DNA of 22,738 nucleotides. Source: JBBTDV01 sp038042605 (GTDB lineage: Bacteria; Bdellovibrionota; UBA1018). Positions 8,372 through 15,694 of this stretch are shown piece after piece; the stretch's first letter is position 1, and each line of letters starts with the position of its first letter. Under the pieces are notes generated by a model, which ran no database searches, was not told the DNA's origin, and was given only the letters and a program-made list of their open reading frames with translations. Both the position numbers and the translations under genes were made by a program. Where the stretch lies: positions 1 to 22,738 of the forward strand of contig CAYHPW010000042.1 in assembly GCA_964358645.1 (NCBI GenBank). The letters run 5' to 3'.

Positions 8372-9484
8372 TTAAAATTTATAACTAAACCAAGCAAATG
8401 CTCGATCGCTGTCTTTGAACGAAGGAAGGATTCCTGCGTCACCTGCGACAAGCAAGTCTAGGCGAGCGATGAGAGACGTGCTGGCAGATATATTCCATGT
8501 CAGCTGCGGTTGAAGCCATGTATCCTTGTTATTCAAACCGCGAAATAAAAAAGTTTCTACGACAATCGCTTCACTAAAAAAAGGTTTACGTAATCTAACA
8601 CTCGTCCAGTGAAAAGTGTCCGTCACTGAACGGTCCATGTGGTATTGCGCGCCCAGTGTCCACTGAGTTTCGCTGGTTGTGTCTGCACCTAAAATAGTTT
8701 GCCAATTCGTGCCGTGCTGGAAACCAAAACCCACCTGCGCCGGTTGATCAATGTGCATGATGGAGTCCGCCCTGAACACATAATTGCCCGCAAGGTGACT
8801 TGCTGTTACGCCTAAAGAGTGAATACGATCTTCAATAAGGTTTAGTCTTCTGTCTTGTTTAAGTTCTAAAACGATGTTGCGGTTCCAATGGTAAAAATAA
8901 ATAAAACCAAGATCCAGTCCTGAGTCGAATAAATAATTTATTTTCGCACCAACTTCGGAGTCATGTCCAATATCTTCGATATTAAAATCACGTAAATCTA
9001 CCGGCAAGTCGGTTTCAGGCAGAATGTTGTGTCTTGGTACCGGTATGACTATGCCCTGTATAGTGAGACTTCCTGATATATACTTCATGTTTAACGCAAA
9101 AACCGGGAGCTTCACCCAAATTGATTCTAAAAAAAGCGGATCGCTGTAATCCCTTGGATTGATTAAATCTACAATATTGAAACCGAATGTCTCGCCCCAC
9201 GCAACATGCATAAAACCGATATCCACATTAAGAAATTCTGAATTATTTGAAAACGTGAGCTCACGTAAGCTGAGTTTATACCTGGGATTTTCAGCAAAAA
9301 TCCTAACAGCGGCTTTTATTGGTGCGTACTCAGCCTCCGTCAGACCGTATAACAACATGGAATCATTTTTGGATCTAAACTGATTTCCTAGCTCGAACTT
9401 AAGTGATGCGCTCGCCAGCGCTTGATAGTAAATCTGGATTGGTAATGTGATAAGTAAAATACAGATTAATTTCTTATGATTCAT
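8372..9484 (-). CDS. Outer-membrane beta-barrel protein, DUF1302-like
   Basis: The protein has 370 residues. A signal peptide covers about residues 1-26 (hydrophobic LICILLITLPIQIYY, cleavage near ALASA). The rest alternates polar and hydrophobic residues as in transmembrane beta strands, and the chain ends in phenylalanine (FSYKF), the usual recognition signal for the BAM complex. Residues 91-118 (FMHVAWGETF, GFNIVDLINPRDYSDPLF) resemble the conserved WG...D-x-NP-x-D segment of DUF1302-type outer-membrane proteins, which are often encoded beside LolA-like carriers and lipid or RND exporters. It is the last gene of the operon, 8 nt after the LolA-like gene. A role as the outer-membrane receiver or channel for the operon's product is inferred from position. 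The exact family should be treated as likely rather than proven. Confidence 0.68.
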   Translation of the reverse strand: MNHKKLICILLITLPIQIYYQALASASLKFELGNQFRSKNDSMLLYGLTEAEYAPIKAAVRIFAENPRYKLSLRELTFSNNSEFLNVDIGFMHVAWGETFGFNIVDLINPRDYSDPLFLESIWVKLPVFALNMKYISGSLTIQGIVIPVPRHNILPETDLPVDLRDFNIEDIGHDSEVGAKINYLFDSGLDLGFIYFYHWNRNIVLELKQDRRLNLIEDRIHSLGVTASHLAGNYVFRADSIMHIDQPAQVGFGFQHGTNWQTILGADTTSETQWTLGAQYHMDRSVTDTFHWTSVRLRKPFFSEAIVVETFLFRGLNNKDTWLQPQLTWNISASTSLIARLDLLVAGDAGILPSFKDSDRAFAWFSYKF

Positions 9485-9492
9485 CCGGTAAT

Positions 9493-10206
9493 TTATTTTA
9501 AGTTGTTTTGGTTAAAAAGCGAAGCTGGCAGCTCTTTTACCTCCATGGATAAGATTCGTATTACGGAGCGGTCAGACGGTCTTACAGCGTCCTCGATCGC
9601 TATTTCATTTGGCCTGATCTTTCCTGCAAGTTCGCGATAGTTCCCATATGTTGCTTTTTTAAGGATTTTTCCGGCGGGAGTCATGAATTCCACCCTTATA
9701 GGGTGAAAATTTTTTTTATCAACCCATGCTTTTATTTTTTCGTAAGTAAGCCCTTTCTTATTTGCTGACAGCATGATTACCCACTGGTTTAGTACGGAGG
9801 CGTCTTCCTGCGCTATCTTCGCATCATAGTCCCCGCTCCATCTCATCCGGCTTATGTCTCCGTTTGCGGCTTGACCGGATAGCTTCTGGTTCAGACTTAT
9901 CCGCACCGCTCGTCCTAGGTTCGGTATGTATGCCCACATGTCCTCATCAAGCATGAGGAGGTTGCGTCCGCGGTCTCGCGATGGTTCAATTGTTTTAATA
10001 AGCGTCTTATCATTTCCACGTATTGCCACATCAAAGACGGATTTCTGTTGATCAGTGGAAACTACTTCAACTTTCATTATGTATGACTCGCTTGGGTTTC
10101 TTATGTCATCCACTTTTTTAACTATCTGGTCCGCGCTTAGACCGGTAGCCTTCGCTGCCTGTGCATATGTGATAATGGCAAGAATAAAGATGATAATGTT
10201 TTTCAT
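9493..10206 (-). CDS. Outer-membrane lipoprotein-sorting protein, LolA-like periplasmic carrier
   Basis: This 237-residue protein has an N-terminal signal peptide (hydrophobic residues 3-17, cleavage near AQAAKA), so it acts in the periplasm. After it come LSADQIVKKVDDIRNP, RDRGRNLLML, MWAYIPNLGRAVRIS and WVDKKNFHPIRVEF. These are the recognisable sequence blocks of the LolA-like family labelled outer membrane lipoprotein-sorting protein (COG2834/PF17131), not of classical LolA. The fold is a half beta-barrel that shelters a lipid chain during transfer across the periplasm. Its start overlaps the permease stop as ATGA, and the outer-membrane protein gene follows 8 nt later. The neighbourhood says it hands a hydrophobic cargo from the ABC exporter to the outer membrane. 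The cargo, lipid or lipoprotein, is not known from sequence. Confidence 0.8.
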   Translation of the reverse strand: MKNIIIFILAIITYAQAAKATGLSADQIVKKVDDIRNPSESYIMKVEVVSTDQQKSVFDVAIRGNDKTLIKTIEPSRDRGRNLLMLDEDMWAYIPNLGRAVRISLNQKLSGQAANGDISRMRWSGDYDAKIAQEDASVLNQWVIMLSANKKGLTYEKIKAWVDKKNFHPIRVEFMTPAGKILKKATYGNYRELAGKIRPNEIAIEDAVRPSDRSVIRILSMEVKELPASLFNQNNLK

Positions 10207-11408
10207 ACGGACCTCAAGGCGTCACCGATCGGCAGCCTTGCAACTCGTATGGCCGCAAGAAGCGTGGCTATGGCTGCTGTTAAAGCGCCCATCATGAAGG
10301 CCTTTATCGCCATGACGGGTTGTAGTTCTATCAGCACGTGGAATTGGCGTGTGATACCAGGTGCCGGCGGCATCAAGATCCCGCTTCGCAAGATGGTTGA
10401 ATTTATAAGAAGCGCAATAATTAGGCCTAGAGCGGCTCCTATCAAGCCAATCGCCACCCCCTCGCAGATAAACATGCGTATTATTTCCATGGCAGAGTCG
10501 CCGTTCGCGCGGAGGTTCCCGATCTCCTGTTTTCTTTCTAGGATGCCTGTCGAGACTGTATTGAAGATCCCCAGTATCACGATCGCGATTATTATTATCT
10601 GTATAACGCCAAATTGCGAGTCCAACCAGTCAACTGAGTGCTGGTAGTATACTTTATCGAGTACAGCGAATGGTGTTGCTTCCAGTTTGGTGAATTCCGA
10701 GTTGATGGTTGTTTCAACCCTTCCCCAGTCTTCCACTGATTTTAAACCCACTGCTATTGATTCTATGAGAGCAGTATCCAACAATTTTTGTGCTTCAGGC
10801 AATTGTATGCGGAATACAACGTCGTCAAAATCCTTGCTCCCCGTATGGAAAATCCCAGTTACGGTGAAGTCCGCGCCATTCATGCTGCCGTTGATTGTGT
10901 TAGAGAGCACCGTGACGCGATCACCTTGCTTGACATCCAATGATTTTGCTAGCCCGCGTCCGAGCAAAATCCCATCTGGTTGGTTTGAAAGAATCACTCC
11001 CTCTTCTACATTAAGCGTGGTAAAAAACAGTGCCTCGCTCTCACCGTCAACCCCTTGGCCGCGGCCGCTTACATTGACCTTCCCATTGGTAAGGAGTGAG
11101 AAAAACTCAAGTCGCGGGAAGACATGGGTTACTCCCTGTAAAGATAAAAGCCTCGTTTTCAGTTTAGTCCAATCAGAAACCCAATGCTCCCACGGTTTTT
11201 CGAAAACTTTTTCGCGGTATCCCTTCGTGTTTATCTGCCCGTGACCATAACGTGAGTGGACAGTGTTTTCACGGTACTGGTTCATGATTCCAGCATTGAA
11301 GCCGTGGAATATGAAGATTGATCCGCTTCCTATCATTACTGTCATAAGCACGGCAGTTGTTCTTCTTGGGTTGCGCATGAGATTACGAAAAGCCAGTCGT
11401 ATCAACAT
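10203..11408 (-). CDS. ABC transporter permease, FtsX/MacB/LolCE type
   Basis: The 401-residue inner-membrane protein has the type VII ABC topology: one transmembrane helix near the N-terminus (about 18-40), a large periplasmic domain (about 45-260), then three helices (about 266-289, 315-336, 365-387). The LIRLAFRNLMRNPRRTTAVL opening and ERKQEIGNLRANG with the following EII-R-F-EG segment are hallmarks of LolC/LolE/MacB permeases, which work by mechanotransmission and extract substrates from the inner membrane rather than moving them through a pore. Start: ATG 11408, 4 nt after the ATPase stop and 9 nt after GGAGAGG; the ATGs and longer frame upstream lie inside the ATPase gene and are unlikely. 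Only one permease gene is present, so the complex is probably a homodimer with two ATPase subunits. Confidence 0.9.
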   Translation of the reverse strand: MLIRLAFRNLMRNPRRTTAVLMTVMIGSGSIFIFHGFNAGIMNQYRENTVHSRYGHGQINTKGYREKVFEKPWEHWVSDWTKLKTRLLSLQGVTHVFPRLEFFSLLTNGKVNVSGRGQGVDGESEALFFTTLNVEEGVILSNQPDGILLGRGLAKSLDVKQGDRVTVLSNTINGSMNGADFTVTGIFHTGSKDFDDVVFRIQLPEAQKLLDTALIESIAVGLKSVEDWGRVETTINSEFTKLEATPFAVLDKVYYQHSVDWLDSQFGVIQIIIIAIVILGIFNTVSTGILERKQEIGNLRANGDSAMEIIRMFICEGVAIGLIGAALGLIIALLINSTILRSGILMPPAPGITRQFHVLIELQPVMAIKAFMMGALTAAIATLLAAIRVARLPIGDALRSV

Positions 11409-11412
11409 GGAA

Positions 11413-12075
11413 TTAGGCCTCTCCATCACGTAGTGATATATGTTTCGGTGTAAACGACTGCACCATCGGGTCATGGCTTGATACTATGATGGTTGTGCCG
11501 CGCTCCTGGTTCAGCTTCAGGAATATTTCCATAATATCGCGGCCGGTGTTCTGGTCCAGGCTTGCAGTCGGTTCATCTGCCAGGATGACCTCCGGTTGCT
11601 TGGCTATGGCCCTGGCGATTGCCACGCGCTGGCGTTGCCCGCCGCTCATTTCAAGAGGTCTTTTTTTACCGTGATCAAGCAAACCAACGTCGCGTAAAGC
11701 GGCTTCAACCCGGCGTTTGCGTTCCCCGGTCTGAATGCCTTGTTTAATAAGAAAATATTCCACGTTCTCGCGGGCGCTAAGCACAGGGAATAGGTGGAAC
11801 GATTGAAAAATAAACCCTATCCGCTCGCGCCTGATGCCATTTTTTTCGCTCTCAGTAAGATTGGCAAAGCTTTGGCCATTAAGCAGCACGTCTCCTTTTT
11901 GGATAGGTTCGATTAATCCTAATATGTTTAAAAGCGTAGTCTTTCCGCTCCCTGATGGTCCCTTCAGACATATGAAACTTCCACGGTCGATAGTCAGAGA
12001 GACATTTTTCAATGCAGGCACCATCTGGTTTCCGAGTTTGTATGAGAAGTATAAATTATTGACATTGTATAGCAT
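11413..12075 (-). CDS. ABC transporter ATP-binding protein, LolD/MacB type
   Basis: The 220-residue cytoplasmic ATPase drives the FtsX-type permease encoded just downstream. All ATPase motifs are present: Walker A GPSGSGKT (39-46), Q-loop Gln91, signature MSGGQRQR (143-150, with Met in place of the usual Leu), Walker B EVILADEP (162-169) and the switch His201. The overall pattern VPALKNVSLTIDRG and HLFPVLSARENVE is that of the LolD/MacB/FtsE group. Length is typical for a stand-alone LolD. The gene begins 3 nt after the stop of the PEP-synthase-like gene, which ties the exporter to the biosynthetic genes in one transcript. The substrate is unknown; LolD-like ATPases serve lipoprotein, macrolide, peptide and lipid exporters alike. 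Confidence 0.93.
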   Translation of the reverse strand: MLYNVNNLYFSYKLGNQMVPALKNVSLTIDRGSFICLKGPSGSGKTTLLNILGLIEPIQKGDVLLNGQSFANLTESEKNGIRRERIGFIFQSFHLFPVLSARENVEYFLIKQGIQTGERKRRVEAALRDVGLLDHGKKRPLEMSGGQRQRVAIARAIAKQPEVILADEPTASLDQNTGRDIMEIFLKLNQERGTTIIVSSHDPMVQSFTPKHISLRDGEA

Positions 12076-12078
12076 GTT

Positions 12079-14781
12079 TTAACTTTCTAATATTTCAACA
12101 ATCCCTGTTTCACCGTTCATGCGTATTTTATCACCGGGCTTTAATCTTCTGGTCAATCCCTTGATGCCAACGATCGTAGGGAGGCCCATTTCACGTGCCA
12201 CTATGGCGGAATGAGACAGTAGACCTCCTCTTTCGACTAGCAGGGCTGACGCTGACGGGTACAGCGGTATCCAGCCAGGATCAGTCCTGAGAGTGACCAG
12301 GACTTCGCCATTAAGTCTCATGTCGTCTTTTGATGACAGGATCAATTTCACACTGCCTTCTATTATCCCTGGACAGCAGCCTATGCCTTTTAGGCAGTTT
12401 TCAGGGAGGTCTTCCGCCTGTATTTCTTTGTCCGCTTCCTGGGGCGTGTGTTCGTTCATCCAATAGACCGGGCCACGGGTAAGGAAGCGTGGAGCGGTAT
12501 CCACAGCCTCATAAGCCAGGTATTCTTTCTCGCGAAGTCTGGCCAGGGCTTTAAGATTGTTTGTCGTAAGGGTTCCTTGAATCGCTCCTGCGAGCTCATC
12601 AAGTTCAAGATAAAAGATGTCCTCAGCTCTGTCTAAGATCCCGCGGGCAGTGAAGTCCTTGCCAATCCCATAAAACATCGCGCGTGCCACGCCATAAATC
12701 CTGGTCCTGCAGAATCTTGTATTTTCCCTGTTCTTGACGGCTTTTCTGGCATGCTTTAACGACCATAGATAAATCAACCGCCTCGGGCCATGCAGGTTCG
12801 CGCGAACTCTGGCTTCTGCGGATGCGCGGATTTCGCGTTCGCGTTTTTCGTAAACTTCAAGGTCTGTCTGGCCGCTTTTTAAATAATTATTTAAGCATAC
12901 AAATAAAAACGACGGGTCTTGATACAAATCTATTTCTTCAAGCTTCATTTCATTCATACAACGGAAGCCATAAAGATCTATGTATCGGTTAACCCTCTCG
13001 GCGAATGCTGTAAATGGTGATTGCAGCAGGGCCTCCAGGCAATCCTGTGGCTGCGTGTTCTCTATCAGCTCGCGGAGGCCTGGGTCACGCTTGACTTCGT
13101 CAGCCATCCTGATCAGTTCGCGGGTTGGTTCCGCTGATTCTAAATTCCCTTCCCCGCATAAGAGGTCATTTTGCAGGGAGTCTCCAATGGCGGGCAACCA
13201 GAGTTGTGTAAGTTTTTTTAATAGGCCGAAGTGGACCATGCAGAGATAATCGTTGATGATCGGGGCTTTCCACTCCAGAAGGAGCTCCTGCTCGAGCTGC
13301 TGGTAAAACGTAAAAATCCTGTCAGCTGGTATCCGGTTGTAATCGATCCGCCTATACCGCCCGTAGACTTTGTGGAAATAGCTGAGAAAGCGATTCACCA
13401 TTGACTGAATGGTTAGGTGGAAATAAAAAAACTTAGCCCCTGTTATAAAACGTCTGATTTTTGATGAGAGCTTTTCATGGAACCCAGGCGGCTTGATGCG
13501 GTCGGCGATTTCATCTGCTAGGCCTTCTGACGTACCCATCATGGTTTCCATGAACTGGCGGTTATATTTGAAGCCAGGTAAAATGCTCGTCAACTTGTAC
13601 CAGTTTAAAAGGTTGTAATATACCTTGCCGTAAAAAAGGCCGAGCATGTTCCTGAGAAAATAATCCATCTTGCGGATTTCACGCTGCGGGACAAGAAGTA
13701 TTTCGCAAAACTGGATGTACACCCAATGATATACATGCCTTGCAAATGTGAAAGTGAGCGGCATGGTTATACCGCCATAGCTTTCTATGATGTTTGAATT
13801 GTCCCAGATGTGCAAGAGTCCATCGCAGTTCTTAACCGGGGTGGTAACCGGTCTTGATTGCAATAAATAGAACTTACCTCCGCACCATCCCCATTCCACA
13901 TCTTGTGGAAAGCCATAAAACGTTTCGATGTTCCTGCCCAGCTTAAGCAGTTCTTGGATTTCATCTTCATTTAGCGACGGGGCATCGATGAGTCCACTGT
14001 TTACTTCAGCTTCAACAAGGCCGTCATCCAAAGATTTATGCACTAGCTGTGTTTTCTTTGATGCGATTTCTTTGCTTAATGTAGCGCCTGTTTTCTTGTC
14101 GATAACGAACGTGTCGGCATCCAAAAGCCCCGAGACCAGGCCTTCGCCTATCCCATAAACGGAATTTATCATTACTCTGGTGCCATCCTCACGGATCGGA
14201 TCGCATGTGAACATGACACCGCTTTTCTCGCTGCTGATCATTTTCTGAAAAATAACGGCGACGGCTACGGGGCCATCAAGAGCGATTTTATTTTGAATTC
14301 TGTATGCCAAACCTCTTTCTGAATATGCCGAGGCCCAGCATTTCTTAAGGCTTGCGATGGCATTATCAACTGAATTAACAAACAAGAAACTGCTCAGTTG
14401 TCCTGCAAAAGAATGCTTTGCTGAATCCTCGTCGGCTGCTGAAGAACGGACCGCGATCGGAGAGCCGGAGAAATTTATATATGCTTTTCTGGCGAGGTTA
14501 TCTATTTCGGAAGGGAGTGGAGTTGAGGTTATGAGGTCATATATGGTCTCGGATGTGGCGATTAATCTGTCACGTTCCGTCTGTGGACCAAGACCCGCTA
14601 GCGCAGATGAAATCTTGCTGCCGATCCCGGTCATACGGCAATAACCCAGAAACACGTTAGCATTTATAACTACCCACGGAGGTACTTCAAAGCCAGCCTT
14701 GGTGAGGAGATACAGGTTGTAGCCCTTTCCGCCGGCATTTTTTCGCGCGAAAGATTCAGTGCTACCCCTAGTGATTATCAT
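12079..14781 (-). CDS. PEP-synthase-like phosphotransferase with rifampicin-phosphotransferase architecture
   Basis: This 900-residue protein has an N-terminal ATP-grasp domain (about 1-320: GGKGYNL at 17-23, IAVRSSAADEDS near 109-120, GVMFTCDP at 188-195, VEWGW and YLLQSRPVTT near 300-320). A long middle region (about 320-780) follows, then a C-terminal phosphohistidine domain with PGWIPLYPSASALLVERG and GGLLSHSAIVARE, placing the catalytic histidine at residue 857. The PEP/pyruvate TIM barrel of true PEP synthase or PPDK is absent. The same order and size (about 870-900) are found in rifampicin phosphotransferase, where the ATP beta-phosphate passes through the histidine to a hydroxyl of the bound substrate. 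The middle region, which would bind the substrate, is not recognisable as rifamycin-specific. ATG 14781 overlaps the upstream stop as ATGA; a TTG at 14796 is less likely. It probably phosphorylates an intermediate or product of this operon. Confidence 0.82.
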   Translation of the reverse strand: MIITRGSTESFARKNAGGKGYNLYLLTKAGFEVPPWVVINANVFLGYCRMTGIGSKISSALAGLGPQTERDRLIATSETIYDLITSTPLPSEIDNLARKAYINFSGSPIAVRSSAADEDSAKHSFAGQLSSFLFVNSVDNAIASLKKCWASAYSERGLAYRIQNKIALDGPVAVAVIFQKMISSEKSGVMFTCDPIREDGTRVMINSVYGIGEGLVSGLLDADTFVIDKKTGATLSKEIASKKTQLVHKSLDDGLVEAEVNSGLIDAPSLNEDEIQELLKLGRNIETFYGFPQDVEWGWCGGKFYLLQSRPVTTPVKNCDGLLHIWDNSNIIESYGGITMPLTFTFARHVYHWVYIQFCEILLVPQREIRKMDYFLRNMLGLFYGKVYYNLLNWYKLTSILPGFKYNRQFMETMMGTSEGLADEIADRIKPPGFHEKLSSKIRRFITGAKFFYFHLTIQSMVNRFLSYFHKVYGRYRRIDYNRIPADRIFTFYQQLEQELLLEWKAPIINDYLCMVHFGLLKKLTQLWLPAIGDSLQNDLLCGEGNLESAEPTRELIRMADEVKRDPGLRELIENTQPQDCLEALLQSPFTAFAERVNRYIDLYGFRCMNEMKLEEIDLYQDPSFLFVCLNNYLKSGQTDLEVYEKREREIRASAEARVRANLHGPRRLIYLWSLKHARKAVKNRENTRFCRTRIYGVARAMFYGIGKDFTARGILDRAEDIFYLELDELAGAIQGTLTTNNLKALARLREKEYLAYEAVDTAPRFLTRGPVYWMNEHTPQEADKEIQAEDLPENCLKGIGCCPGIIEGSVKLILSSKDDMRLNGEVLVTLRTDPGWIPLYPSASALLVERGGLLSHSAIVAREMGLPTIVGIKGLTRRLKPGDKIRMNGETGIVEILES

Positions 14782-15692
14782 AATACGGCCGCCCAAATAA
14801 AAATGATGTAAGACATGATAATATAAACAGATGAAAACATCCGGTATATCTTCCCGATATTTCCTTTATTCCATATTGCATAGATAAAGCCTGTTAACGC
14901 AAGCATTGCGGCAAGAGTAATGTTTGAATTAAGCAATACCGGCTTGTGACCGGGACTCAGCTGACTAAGACAAAAAATAGAAAAAAAAGCCATTAAGATA
15001 ACGAGGATGACCGCGCCGGAGCGGCCAAAGATATTCGAATAGGATGCGACTCCGTTGCGCTCTTCTGAAGATGTAAATGTCTTTCTGCCAAATTCAAAAA
15101 TATTAAAAAGAAACCAACTATTTAACGCGAAGAAAAGAAACTCTTTTTTCATCAGCCATGGATATTCTCCCGACAGCGATGAGAGCACTGCTACTGAAAG
15201 CATCGAACAAACCACCGTGTGCGTTACGGCATAAGTAGTGAGGAGCGGGCGTATGTATTCCTTTATAAAAAACTCGCGGTACATCAGCAATGAATACCCT
15301 ATGGCAGCGACCGCAGAAAAAAATCCTGCAACATTTATAAAACCAAAACACAGGAGTTCAGCAGTGATGCATAACCAAATCCCTATGTGCAAGTCGCGGT
15401 GGTTAAGAAGCCCGCGCGCCAGTGGCCTTGAAGGATTAAGCTTAAGGTCCGTCTCGTAATCCTTGATTTCATCATAGAGCCTGAGCTTGAAGAAAAATGC
15501 CAAATTAGACAAGAATAGCAGCATACACACCGTAAGCGCCGGGACGTTTTCGGTGACGGAATGATAAACCGCAAGATGCGCCAAAAAATAAAGCGATATC
15601 ATTAGTAGGTGCGAGACCGGCTCGAACCTTTCCAGTATAAATTGCCACCATCTTCCGCAATAAGATATGTCTTGATAATCAGCGATTGACAT
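14778..15692 (-). CDS. UbiA-family membrane protein (prenyltransferase-like), atypical
   Basis: The 304-residue protein has about eight to nine hydrophobic helices and belongs in the inner membrane. Residues 70-94 (KLRLYDEIKDYETDLKLNP then SRPLARG) match the UbiA motif NDxxDxxxD followed by RPLxxG, but the first two positions read Asp74-Glu75 instead of Asn-Asp, with Asp78 and Asp82 kept. The second aspartate-rich loop is altered to FEFGRKTF followed by EERNGVASYSNIFG, which keeps the family outline but not the usual DxxxD. UbiA enzymes transfer prenyl or other lipid-diphosphate-borne groups to aromatic or polar acceptors. The changed metal-binding loops suggest a different donor or a non-canonical reaction. 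Start lies 2 nt after the ligase stop; the end overlaps the next gene by 4 nt. Family assignment is good, function open. Confidence 0.75.
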   Translation of the reverse strand: MSIADYQDISYCGRWWQFILERFEPVSHLLMISLYFLAHLAVYHSVTENVPALTVCMLLFLSNLAFFFKLRLYDEIKDYETDLKLNPSRPLARGLLNHRDLHIGIWLCITAELLCFGFINVAGFFSAVAAIGYSLLMYREFFIKEYIRPLLTTYAVTHTVVCSMLSVAVLSSLSGEYPWLMKKEFLFFALNSWFLFNIFEFGRKTFTSSEERNGVASYSNIFGRSGAVILVILMAFFSIFCLSQLSPGHKPVLLNSNITLAAMLALTGFIYAIWNKGNIGKIYRMFSSVYIIMSYIIFIWAAVL

Positions 15693-15694
15693 AG

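Noticed and set aside
10203..11474. Longer permease form starting at 11474
   Set aside because: The extra N-terminal residues lie within the ATPase coding region and lack a ribosome binding site. ATG 11408 has GGAGAGG upstream and matches the family start.
12079..14781. True phosphoenolpyruvate synthase
   Set aside because: The C-terminal PEP/pyruvate-binding barrel with its catalytic cysteine motif is missing, and the domain order is that of rifampicin phosphotransferase.
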